From Polytrichum commune (lineage: Eukaryota; Streptophyta; Polytrichopsida; Polytrichales; Polytrichaceae): a stretch of DNA of 64,000 nt. How positions within the stretch are numbered: position 1 is the stretch's first letter; every line of letters begins with the position of its first letter. The stretch covers positions 19,207,501-19,271,500 of the forward strand of contig OX485805.1 of NCBI GenBank assembly GCA_950295325.1, given 5' to 3'. Below, in pieces: positions 45,230 to 55,930 of the stretch. The notes beneath the pieces are model-generated. The model saw nothing but the letters and a program-made list of their open reading frames with translations, had not been told where the DNA came from and did no database searches. The position numbers and the translations under genes were made by a program.

Positions 45230-46628
45230 CTACTTTCCAGGAGCCTTCTTCTTTCCGGCGATTGTGATCTTCTTGCCCCTCCTTGTCCTAGCATTGCACT
45301 TGGTGTGTTGTCCTCTGCATGGAAGGCCTTGAATGTGGCGTTTCCCTCTGTAACATTGAATATCTTTCAATCGCTTGATGGCCATGGTGTTGAATCGCCT
45401 CTGCACAATGTGTAAGAACATGTCAATAGAGCACACTGGAATGAATAAGAAGACCTAAACTAAGGTACAGGGTGCCAAAACCATCACCACACCCAAAACC
45501 AACACCCTAAAATCCTGCACTACATATCCATATCGATTTTGAGAATGTCCAGCACTTAGCATCACATCAGGTTCCCGTGTTAATTTCGAGCCATCTACCA
45601 TAAGAATTTAACCCTTATAACTTTTGCAGACGATATTCAGATAAAGCATTCTTTGGTGCGTTGTCATGCCCTTTCCATTGCTCACGAGAAACATCTACAA
45701 CTTCATCAATCTATAAATTAGTGGTATTCGCACCCTCCAACATAGTTTTGAAAATTCAATAACCACAAAACCCTAACACGTTCGAAAGAAGGTACTCAGA
45801 ACCCAAGGAAAAGAAACCTTTAGGGCAGATGGACAGAGTGGCTTACAAGGTCTCCCTCAATCATGTACTTGGAGACTTCGTCACGAAGTGTGGTGAGCTC
45901 CTCCTCACTCAGCTCTTTGGCGAACTTGTTGTCAATGCCAACATCAAGCAGTATCTGCCTGGCTGTGGTGCTGCCAACTCCGTGAATGTAAGTCAATGCA
46001 ATCTCAACACGCTTGGCATTGGGAATTTCCACTCCTCCAACACGAGCGCTTCGAATGTTTAGCCCCTTGTAAGCAGTGCCACCGCTCTGTACAACCGCCA
46101 TCAAACCCTGATTAGCGCAATTCCATGACCACTCTCATCCCCACACATCCGCCTTGGCCCTCATCCCTCCCTCCCTCCTCTCATTCCCAACCCTCACTCT
46201 GGAATATACACAGTAAGCGTCTCAATCCTCTGAACATTAGATGTGGCAGAATTCCTCCAACCAGCCCTCATCCTGGCAAAACCAGACCAAGCTTCTCCCA
46301 TCCTCTGGACATTAGAGGTGACAAAATCTCTCATTCCCAACCCACACACCCCGCACAAACGCATCACTCTTCTCCGTCATCTGGACCCTGGAGCTGAATT
46401 TTTTTGTCATTCCCAACCCTCACCCCCGCAGTAACACACAAAACTCCTCGGTTCTCTGCACATTACGACTGTTTCCTTTGACGTGAAGTGAGCTGAATAT
46501 GGAAATTGAGAGTTTTCTGAGGGATAAGTTACCTGGAAAGCTCCGGTGGAGACACGGCGGGCGGGACCTGAAGAGAGGGGAGTCAAGGTGAGGGCGGAGA
46601 GAGCGTGCGCGAGCGATGAGGCCGCCAT
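45230..46628 (-). CDS. RPS13: Plastid 30S ribosomal protein S13 (uS13c), nuclear-encoded, 3 exons
   Basis: uS13 sits in the head of the small subunit and contacts the tRNAs and the large subunit. On the minus strand the exons 46628-46533, 46086-45847 and 45400-45230 join in phase 0 to 168 aa. Residues 1 to about 40 ([20 protein letters not shown]...) are Ser/Thr/Ala-rich with few acids, as in chloroplast transit peptides. The core has [20 protein letters not shown], the helix-two-turn-helix [56 protein letters not shown] and [17 protein letters not shown], ending in a basic tail. IQGLPCRGQ and the [10 protein letters not shown] tail fit plant plastid S13 better than the mitochondrial form. 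Both introns are 446 nt, apparently by coincidence. The gene converges on RPL17 across 2.4 kb. Confidence 0.93.
46182..46480 (-). repeat. Degenerate 75-bp tandem repeat inside RPS13 intron 1
   Basis: Written on the plus strand, about four units begin near 46182, 46257, 46332 and 46408. They share CATTCCCAACCCTCAC or CCAACCAGCCCTCATC, then CTC(A/C)(A/C)TCCTCTG(G/A)ACATTAGA. The spacing is 75, 75 and 76 bp. All lie inside the intron and leave both splice sites untouched. Confidence 0.65.
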
Positions 46629-46800
46629 AGCTGGAGTCCCTCTCTGCAACAACAGCAACACTGAAGAAAAGCTTCTCCTCCCTTGTCTCCCCTTTGTTCG
46701 TGGCCCCGCTCTGGATAAGGCTCCGTACCCGGCTGCTCACATACCCGGGCGACACATACCCTTAACCGGAAGGTTCTCCTCTTACCCGGACACCTGAGGT
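46629..46800 (-). promoter_or_regulatory. RPS13 upstream/leader region
   Basis: The 170 bp upstream of the RPS13 ATG is GC-richer than the flanking DNA and ends sharply near 46800 at a dispersed repeat of family C. That suggests a compact promoter. The ATG context is CCAGCTATGGCG, with G at +4. No TATA box or telo-box was found. Confidence 0.35.
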
Positions 46801-47095
46801 AGTGGTTCGGTGATATCAAAAACCAAACATCATAAAGACACGTGTTTAAATGTGATTGGACTACGTCTCAAAATACTAATAACTACTCTACACTCAATTG
46901 TGAACACGATTGAGAGGGCTTTGCATCTAGTTAAGAAACCAACCAATGTGCACTTCGGATAATCACAAATATAAAAGGGGTGGTCTGGTTTTAAGTCCGT
47001 TTTTTTGCATATGTTTGATCGTAGATTTGCTAATGCAACACAAGTTTTGTTGTGTCAATCCAATCTACAGAAGCTGGAGAACATGCAAAATGAAT
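46795..47095 (+). repeat. Family C copy abutting the RPS13 upstream region
   Basis: It aligns with 63000-63365 over most of its length (AAACATCATA, GATTGGACTACGTCT, CAATTGTGAACACGATTG, GTAGATTTGCTAATGCA). It starts right at the edge of the RPS13 leader. Confidence 0.6.
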
Positions 47096-48179
47096 CAAAT
47101 AACACCCAAATACTTATGTCCCACTCTCTCCCTTGCCCCCCCCCCCTCCCACATACACACACACTTATGTTAACTATCATGAATTTGCGAGAACAAATTC
47201 ATGGAGAACAAAGTGAACATGCGAGAGAAGCATTGAGCTTGGCGAAGGAGAAAACTAGGAAGGTTTCGAAACAAAGATGAACTTCCTATCTCAGGGAGGT
47301 CACTAGCAAAAATCGTAGAAACAACGTGCGATAAAAAATAAGGTGTAATATAATCATTGTAGATAAATTTTCCAAAAAATGTACGCATAATATAAGGGAT
47401 TTTTAAATAATAAAACATGTTTACATGTAAAATACCATCACATATAATGGCCTTTTTTATCTGGTCAATACATGTAAAATAGCGTGGGAATAATTACTAG
47501 GGTAGGGTTTGTGCTAGTGGAGAAAAGAGGTAATTTTCTGTTTAAAAAGCTTCGATGGATGACTTCTCATACTACCTGGCTTTAACGCTACTATCACTAT
47601 ATTCGTTAATTTGGGACTTTTTTGGCATTTTGAGACAGTTACAAATATAAGAACATGGATAAAATCACTCAAATATTGGAGAATGTTGTAAGATGCAAAT
47701 ACTTTGAAGCGGGTGTTCATATCAAGAACCCCATTAAAAACTCATATCAAGATGGTTTAGGTAGGATGACCCAAACATTAGACCATGTTGTTGTGATCCA
47801 TATACTAATTTGAGACAAGAGAAAGTCTCAAATTAAAGAATATAGTGATTACTGAACCAACATATCCAATGTGGAGTTAATGTTCTTTACCTATGGGAGG
47901 GAAAATTCCAGCATGCATAAGTAAAATAAGGTATTTTAATCCCCTCAAAAATTGTAATTATTGATAGGGTGTATTAAAATACAAGAATTTACCTTAATTT
48001 TGAAAAATACCATACCTTATAATATTTTTGCAAGGTAGATAGTCCCCTGAGAAATAAGTCCTAAGCGCAGGGGTATGTATTAATATAAGAGGGAGTGACC
48101 TCCCCGAGGTTCCCCTCTCCCGGGGAACAAAAGGGAACACATATGAGGCCAAAGGAACACAACTAAGCCATTATGAAAC

Positions 48180-48430
48180 TCTCTCATAATGAAGTGGGCC
48201 GTAGATGCGAAGTGGGTCTCCATAAACCCTCGACCCATTTTTTTGCCTTCGGCCCACTTTTTCCCTCCAAAACGCCGCCATGTCACCCGCCACGCAAGCT
48301 TTAGGAGAAGTGGGGCGACTCTCAATATAAAGCCCTTGGGCCCATATTAGAGCCCACTTGGGCAATCTAAGCACTCTCATTGGTTGATCCCTAGGGTTTG
48401 GAAATGGGCCCTAATATAAAGTGGCCCTAA
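48180..48430. promoter_or_regulatory. Promoter-like cluster of site II (TGGGCY) and telo-box motifs without a gene
   Basis: TGGGCC or its inverse occurs at 48195-48200, 48251-48256, 48337-48342 and 48405-48410, with AGCCCA at 48351-48356. TAGGGTTT is at 48392-48399 and CCAAT (minus strand) is adjacent. In plants this combination marks growth-related housekeeping promoters. No coding exon follows on either side; the truncated MITE begins at 48431. It could be the edge of an unrecognised element. Confidence 0.35.
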
Positions 48431-48932
48431 TAAGACCCAAAGTATTTCCTAAAAACCGGGTAAAGCTCCCTTGGTTATAGCAGAGGCATCCGCCTATCCC
48501 AATGCACCTACAAGAACTTGCTCCGGAGATTTTCAAGTAGGTTTCAGTTAAGTAGCTTTTGCACATGTTCATTGTTTAATCTACCAAGCAATGAATGTTG
48601 GGTGGTTTTTGTCCCATCCCCAAATGCCTTACTAGTCATCTACCTTACCATCAGTTTTTGTTAATGAAGCTCCCTGTGCCCTCATAGCTAAGACTAAAAA
48701 GCAACCAATCACAAGGGCAGGAGGCAACACTTTTAAAGCTCCTATATTCTTGCCCCATGTTTAGGTACCGATGGGAGGGTCGGTGCTTGAGGCTTAAAAC
48801 CTCCACTGTTAAGCCATGCCACGTCATTTGCCAATTAGGCTCGACATTGGATAATGTCGATGTCGATGGTGTGAAGGCCGGGTTGTTAGAACCAACTTTT
48901 AGTCTGAGCTAAGTCAGGTGGGAAGGGGGCAT
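48431..48932. mobile_element. ATGCCCCC-type element, left TIR missing
   Basis: It aligns with 4520-5015 over its length (AAGACCCAAAGTATTTCCTA; CCTACAAGAACTTGCTCCGG; GGTACCGATGGGAGG). It keeps the right end GTGGGAAGGGGGCAT followed by TA. The outer roughly 27 bp of the left TIR are absent, replaced by GGCCCTAA-type flank. Confidence 0.8.
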
Positions 48933-48947
48933 TAGAATTGGTGACAC

Positions 48948-48967
48948 TAAATATTATATTTAGTGTA
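48948..48967. mobile_element. Solo family A terminus
   Basis: The sequence GTGACACTAAATATTATATT continues into TAGTG and TA, matching the family A right end. It lies directly after the ATGCCCCC-type element ending at 48932. The left end was not found. Confidence 0.4.
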
Positions 48968-49018
48968 GCAGTCGGTTCTCCCTTTTTCATTGCGGCAAAA
49001 TAATCAAGATATCATCGA

Positions 49019-49045
49019 GGAAGGCTCTAAACCCTAACCCTAATC
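49019..49045 (+). repeat. Very short telomere-like stretch
   Basis: CTAAACCCTAACCCTAATCC resembles plant telomere repeats (AAACCCT), with about two and a half units. It is too short to call an interstitial telomere array. Confidence 0.3.
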
Positions 49046-49884
49046 CTAGTATAAAATTCACACAGGGGCAAGTGTTGCTCTCATTTTCCACTCCCATTTT
49101 CCCGAGTAATGGAAGAGGGTGCAGGAGTTGGCTTTCTCATGCGCCCAGCGCCATAGCCTGAATAGAACAGCGACCAGGAGCCAGTTGTAGTGGAGAGTGC
49201 AGTGAGGCCAGTTGTGTCTAGAGAGTACTTTGTCAGAAAGGGGGTTTGTCGCAATGTTCATTGGAGTGTAAAGAAAAGTAGGTTTACAATGTTCCTTCAT
49301 GTGTTGGTGTCTCGTAATGTTCTGATACAGGACTCTCCAGGGTGTGTGATGTGATGTTTTTGTGTCGATTTACTGGGACTAACCACTCGTTCGAATGCCC
49401 TTGGAAAGGGAGAGGAGGTCGCGTGGCAGAGTTTCTCTAGGTTGTTTGTGGAGCAGTCCTTTTTATTTCAATAATCGATTTGTAGTTTTAATCAGATTAT
49501 GTGCTGGAGCTGCTGCTAAACGGCTGTAGCGGAAGTGAGATTGAAAGGCCTGTGATGTAATCTACTGTTTGCTACATTTTGGATGGCCTAGGTCAGCTGA
49601 CAAGAAACTACCACCAAGATCTGAGGCCTTTCATACTTCTCAGCATATGTGAATGCAATGCCTAATATAAAGACACTTACTCGGAAACTATGTAGATTTA
49701 GTGTTATTTTTCTTGGGTTCTGAAATTTTTAGGTGGACTTGCCGCTGTAGTAGGTGAACTTTAGGTTTTCACTCGATGTCTCACAAACATTATTCACGAA
49801 TACTCCATCCATAGTGTCACTAAATCTCCACCAAGTCTTCTACCATGAAACATCCATCGAGTGTGCTGCAATTAAACCTTCACG

Positions 49885-50110
49885 AAGATTGCTGGCACTA
49901 AATGTGTAACAAGATTGCTACCACTTGATGTCCAGCAAGATTGCTACCACTTGATGTCCATCAAGATTGCTGCCACTAAATGCCCATCAAGATTGCTGCC
50001 ACTAAATGTCCATCAAGATTGCTGCTACTACTAAACCTCCATCAAGATTGTTGCCACTACTAAACTTCCATCAAGAGAGCTGCCACTAAACCTCCATCAA
50101 CAGTCTCCAC
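49885..50110 (+). repeat. 26-bp minisatellite, about 8 copies
   Basis: AAGATTGCTGCCACTAAATG plus TCCATC recurs at 49885, 49911, 49937, 49963, 49989, 50015, 50044 and 50073. The first five periods are 26 bp and the next two 29 bp, because an extra ACT triplet entered (GCTGCTACTACTAAAC). There is no long ORF across it. Confidence 0.9.
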
Positions 50111-52299
50111 CAAAACTCTGACACATCGACATTGCTTCACACTCTTCTTCATTCAAGGTTGTACATCAAGAAAAGGTTGACGAAGCTGGCCTACATTCTT
50201 ACGCAGGCACCTGCCACCAACATTGAATTCCGCAAAGCAGTATGACTGCACAACAAAAACTTAAGGTCCACGAAAAATCAAAAGAACAACCGACCTTGAC
50301 ACATCAAACGAAACAAATTGCCCACATCACCACCGTTATTTCCGACCCATTATTTAATTTGGACGATATAGTAACATGGACAACAACATAACATGAAATG
50401 CAAAACATGTAGAAATCAATGGACATATATTGTAGAAATTCAGTAAGCAACTATGTTTGTAAGACTACCAATACAAACTTCTCGACTAATTCTTACCACA
50501 CATGATTGAAACCATGATAAAATCATATAAACTCCCCAACCAAATACAACCACTGAGCGCATTTGATATTTGACTACAGTGGAGACATTCATAACCACCA
50601 TAGCCCTCAAAAGACTACATTGGCTATGGGCCATACATTCAAATTACCAAACTGACTTTCTTTCTACATCTTTCACTTGCGACCACGAAAAATTGTGACA
50701 AAGTTATTTCATTCTTGAACGAAAAAATAGCTCTCTTATCAAGAAAGAAACCCAGAATAATACTCCCCGTTAATCAACACCATGGCATGCACCCCACAAT
50801 CACAAACTTGAGGATAAAACTCATCGAATCTCCCACACTGTTTATACCCATCTCCCATCACAAGTGCAATCCCACTAAATTGATACAACTCCCCCACATC
50901 AAAAGGACATTGTTTTTGGATCACAAGAACAAACACTATTATCACAATGAAGTGGAGCATGATAGGCACACCACATTGATCACCAAACCATAACCAAATA
51001 CACTAGGCTACAATGGAAACAAAAAAAGACCACCACAACAACACATCCATTGTGATCTTAATCCACATATAATTGAACCCCTCAAAAAACTAGACTTTAC
51101 ATAACACAAAGCCATACAAAGTCAAGCAACCATCCCACTTAATGCATTTAGATATATACCACCTTGGCATAAATGACCCACATATTACAACCCAATAGAT
51201 ATCACACTAACAACAATTGTATGCATACATAGCCAAGAATCCTCAATAACTAGCCATACATTTGTACTACAACTAGAACAAACCCTACAAGCTGGCACCC
51301 CAAACTAACCGTCAATCCATGTGGAGTAAATGTCATCTCAAACAAATGGTCAAAACACACCAAAACTACCATGCCATCAAAAACCGTGAATGTATACCTT
51401 GAACCCTCCCTTTGATAGTGCAATAACTCCACCTCATACACTCTAGGATGATGTGGGAACAAATAGAGTGGACCACATCAAAACTCCTTAGCAATATTTG
51501 CCCATATACATTTATGCCATATTGACACCTTAGAAACGGCATCATGTGTTGCATGTCTTGGCATGTTCTAGAAATTGATAAAGATGCAATCGTGACAAGT
51601 GGCATAGTGAGGTGTACATGAATGACGAAGGTTGGTGCTGCACTACATATGTACAAGATATTCACATTGATTGACTTCATAATCATCGAATGATGGACAC
51701 AAAAGTATCTCATGCCAAGTGGGTTGTGGTAAGCACACCTACTTGGACCCTTCAAACATAGTATTGGTTTTGGGTGTGCCTATCATAGCTTTGTGCGGTG
51801 TTTGTTTGGTTGAGGATCCAAGAACAAACACCAAGAACACACACGTTAAAAATAGATGGCATGCATGTTCATAAAATTGGTAATTGTTTGAGGTTTAACA
51901 ATCAACCAAAAAAGGTGGGGGCTGGAGGATGCCTACAAATGATTTTGTACACATTCTTATGCTAGAAGGAAGACACTCTATAGACCATTAGATTCACAAG
52001 AAAAGTTCCTCTTGAATGGCACATATCTCATGATCAAGTGACATATGCATATTCTCCAAGAGAATTGGAAAGTGGTTAACATCAAAAAATGTTATTTTGT
52101 GGGAGAAATTAATATATAATGACATTTTGAAAACTCTCATATGAGATGCATTTAATTTTTTTCTAATAGAGTTGTACTTTCATCCAATTAAACGAGGAAA
52201 TCAAAAATCAAAAATTAGAAAAATTAAAATGTTGTAACTTAAACTTCAAGGCCCCTACACCTTCCATTTGTAAGCCGAGATCAAATTAATCCTTTCATA

Positions 52300-52560
52300 T
52301 ACACTTTATGACATCTTTAGTTTTGACCTAATTCTTCATGCATGGAAGAGTTAAGAAGGAAAGGAATCTTAACTTTCATATTAATTAAAATGTTTATATG
52401 AGTTCCAAAAACTGCGAGGAAAATGGCTTTGACATCAATCAAGATGTGATAAGGATCTTGTGCCTTGCTAGAGCTCGAGCTCATCACATGCCTCACATCC
52501 TCGAAGAAATCGACTAATTGGGAAAAATAACCATTCGAGACCCATCTACCTAAATGTGAT
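52300..52560 (+). repeat. Family C tail copy
   Basis: AGTTCCAAAAACTGCGAGGA, CTTTGACATCAATCAAGATG, TCGACTAATTGGGAAAAATA and GAGACCCATCTACCTAAATG match the family C tail at 9300-9540. Confidence 0.5.
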
Positions 52561-54021
52561 GCACAATGATGAGTACTTTGGTGTCATATGACACATACAA
52601 CAAAAATGTCTATAACATGCATTGGTTGACTTCCCAAGGTACTCTATTGTGTAGAAGGCAACACCTATTTTTAGTCCATACTAGATGCAACTCATTGGTT
52701 TTGGGAATCAAAAATATAGTGCTCATTTTCAATTCATGTGGTTCACACTAATTTAGAAACAAGCATGGATGTTTCAAGAATCAATATACTCCACACTATT
52801 CACAACCTACTCCCTTTCTATATTCCGAAAGCCTCATTATATTTTACATGGTATGAGCCTCTAGAATATGAGATTAATGGTTAATGATGCACTCTAAAGT
52901 CCACAACATTACCAACACTAAAAGAAAACGTGTTCAAATCAACCCTACAATGTAGCCGTTTGGTGTAAAATTTGGTTGTAGTGGAGTTGGCCAAGGGAAA
53001 CACTCGGTGAATGGGCAATGTCGTTTGTTTTGGTGGCCTCGAGTGTTTTGTGGGTGACCACCACCTGTTTGGGTGGTGCATACCATTCACCAAACATATA
53101 TTGGTTAAGGGTGGATTCTCTAAGTGCCACAGTGCAACCCTCCAACCCAAATTGGGTAATGGTTAGGATTTCAAGTGCGTGGCAGGGTGGCATTGGGGTG
53201 TGTGCTTTACCACATGGTCACAATATCAAGGTTAGCCTAGCCATTGATGAATCCATGTTTGCCACATTGGTTGTCTGGTTGGCATTGAGGGTGACATTGG
53301 TTGTCCATGAGGGGGTGACATCGAGGGTGGCCACCGTGTAAGGGTACGTCGGTATGGAGTTCGTATGGGTTGCGCCTGGGTGTTTGATGGGTGGGAGCAT
53401 GGGGGTTGGGTGGGTAATGCGAGGTGTTGGGTGGCTATTGGTCTGTTCGGTGCAGTCAGGTGTTGCTAGGGGTAATGTATATTGGGTGTTGGGTATACGT
53501 TGGTGTTCAGTGAGTGGTGGTTGTCGCAAGTGAAACTTGAATCATCTCAATGCACAAGATGACCTCCATTTTGAAGATCTTCAAGACCGCATCAATGATA
53601 GTGTTGGAATCACTAGTTTTGAAATCGACATGGGACTCAAACATCCTACTTTGTGATTGAGGACACATTATACCAAGGAAAAATGAAAATTTGAGATCCA
53701 GATTCTTCGAGGAAGAAGGATGCATGGGCTTAACATGAGTGGAGTGGGAGTTGCCTAATAATCAAGACCCACCTCTAAGCTCCATCATAGGGAGTAGCTG
53801 GCCGGTGAGATCCACTATGAGCCGTGGATGGAGCCCATCCTCCCATCCAAGGGTTGCTATGATGTGACAACGATTAGTGAATGTGCTATATGATATTGAG
53901 ACTGTGTTATGTGGGAGTTGTTAACACAGAGCATACCTACAAACATGATGACCCTACAATTTTCCAAATTTGCAGATATGGTATTGTGAAGACTTTTGAT
54001 CCGAAGATTGAAGCCGCTTTG

Positions 54022-54049
54022 CCATGTGGTGATGACAATCACCACATGG
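54022..54049. repeat. Perfect 12-bp inverted repeat
   Basis: CCATGTGGTGAT and ATCACCACATGG surround GACA. It lies inside a 68-codon chance ORF. Confidence 0.8.
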
Positions 54050-54724
54050 AGGCATTCACTAAAATGTGTCTGTTCTGTGTGGCATGATCACACCTCCCAA
54101 AACTGGACAAGATTAATCTACAAGCAAGGTGACACATTTATCACCAACAATTGACATCAAATTCTGTGTAGAGGGATGAGCTGCTCTCATGTGACAACAA
54201 TCACAAACATACCGTTGTTGCGCACTCAGCTGGTAGGTGCATACTTCACTCATATCGCTTTCTAGAGCCTTTGGTTTAATGAATCGCAGCGGGAAACTGA
54301 TGAAAACCGAGCAAACCTGCTTGACCGAAGCCCAATGATGTGAAATCATTGCAAATTAAGTTCAGCCAGCCGAACGCGCTGAGCAAGTGGGCGTTGGGGC
54401 GGGAGTATATATGAAGTCAGTGAAGGCTCCATCCAAAAAGTCTCGGACAATCGGGAGAACATATTGTAACGAACGGCACTAATGTCTAATGTTGCCAAAA
54501 CCCTAAACGCGCGGAAGTTGGACATATGTATGATGAACTACGACGATCGTTTGAGACGTTTCAACGAAACGTTAACACACTAACATTGAATGTCAAGTGT
54601 AAAAAATTCATGCCTTCGCAGCAAATGACACTGCATGACATGTTCATACAATAAAGTATGAACCGTGGGTTTTGTCAAAAAAATTACACACTTAACCGGG
54701 GTGCGTACTTAATCGGGAGATTAT

Positions 54725-54741
54725 TGTGTGTGTGTGTGTGT
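54725..54741 (+). repeat. (TG)n microsatellite
   Basis: Eight TG units followed by TTATGTGGGAG, a phrase also found at 53909. Confidence 0.9.
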
Positions 54742-54842
54742 TATGTGGGAGCTGTCAACAGGAGAGACCTACAAGGATGATAAACGTCTGAATTAAACTG
54801 TAGCCCCACAACTTGTTAATTGTGGTACCAACTCACTCTCAT

Positions 54843-54992
54843 GCCCCGATCACACCAAACTTCTCCGTCCAGTTTTAGCCGTGAAATTGTTGGGGATTAT
54901 GTTGAGAAATAGATGTTGGCCCACCACTTTTCACATTATTAAAGCTGGAGACGCCGACGGATGGTGCCAGAAGTGGTTGGTGTGATCAACCC
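54843..54992. repeat. Family D short repeat
   Basis: It begins GATCACACCAAAC and ends GTTGGTGTGATC, giving an 11-12 bp terminal inverted repeat with one mismatch. The interior matches 22043-22199. Confidence 0.6.
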
Positions 54993-55440
54993 CTCATAGA
55001 CTTCAACAATGTATCCATTTTGAGCCATATATATCATGTCTGGTTCTCCAAGAAACAACCAGGTTTGGTTCACCTCTGTTTGGTGTGTGCAGCTCTCCTG
55101 CTTTGAACTGCCACATATCACATCAGAAAATAATGTTTAGCTAACTTCAAACTTTGACAAATGTCCATTATTGGTAATTTTATATAAAAATCCCGTGCAT
55201 AAAGAAGTGCAAGTTTATCCTTGTTAGCATCATGTCATTGACAACACTTAGGTCGGTAACCAAAGAACAAAAGATTACGAATCAAATAAGTGGTCGAGAG
55301 ATCGATGTGGTACATAATCAAGTAAATCACAAGCAAGTGGAGGAAGCAACAAATATCATATTTGAATTTATCAAAAGAGCAACAAATTTGATCATTGCAT
55401 AATATCAAAGTATTATGGGGATATACTCGAGGATGTCTAA

Positions 55441-55927
55441 GGGCCACTTCACACAGGAGCCAAGATCCGTGACCATGAAATTGTGAGAGCCCGAAAGAAA
55501 GTCTCCGAAGGCTGTCCCAACACATGTAGTGTGGTCACGGACCCTCAAGTGTATTGTGAAGTCATATGTGACCGGGCCCTTAACCAAATGCTATTTCAAT
55601 GAATTTCTATTCATGCGGGTCCTCACACATGATGTGATAGAATAAATCAACGGTCGTGAGCATACGAAGTGTCATGGTCTCCTGGTTTTGTGTTAGGCAT
55701 AACTCCAAGAGATGGTTTTTGAAAATAGTCCAAGAGACTATGAAACATGATCCATTTGATGCCATGTAGGAATCCACGTAGACTTTACATCCATCTTGCA
55801 TTCACACACTCTGTTGGTCCCTCAAGCGTGGTGTGAAGCGAACTTCGACCGGCTCCGCCCCCTCCACCAATGAGAGTGCTTGAAGTGTAATGGTCACGGG
55901 CCCTCAGTCTTGTGTGTGAAGTGGCCC
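55441..55927 (-). mobile_element. Tourist-like MITE, 487 bp, copy 3, inverted
   Basis: GGGCCACTTCACACAGGAG at the left pairs with CTTGTGTGTGAAGTGGCCC at the right. TAA lies at 55438-55440 and 55928-55930, confirming the TWA target. The interior is the reverse complement of copies 1 and 2. Confidence 0.85.
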
Positions 55928-55930
55928 TAA

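Larger units (their letters stand above)
50111..54842. other. Gene-free, strand-skewed stretch
   Basis: 50110-51400 is A/C-rich on the plus strand and 53020-53530 is G/T-rich. Short frames (50739 -, 51250 -, 51366 -, 53018 +) show no known domain. A family C tail lies at 52300-52560. Confidence 0.4.

Noticed and set aside
45401-46532. Identical length (446 nt) of both RPS13 introns as evidence of intron duplication
   Set aside because: The intron sequences do not resemble one another; intron 1 is a 75-bp repeat array and intron 2 is not.
49019-49045. Interstitial telomere array
   Set aside because: Only about two imperfect AAACCCT units are present.
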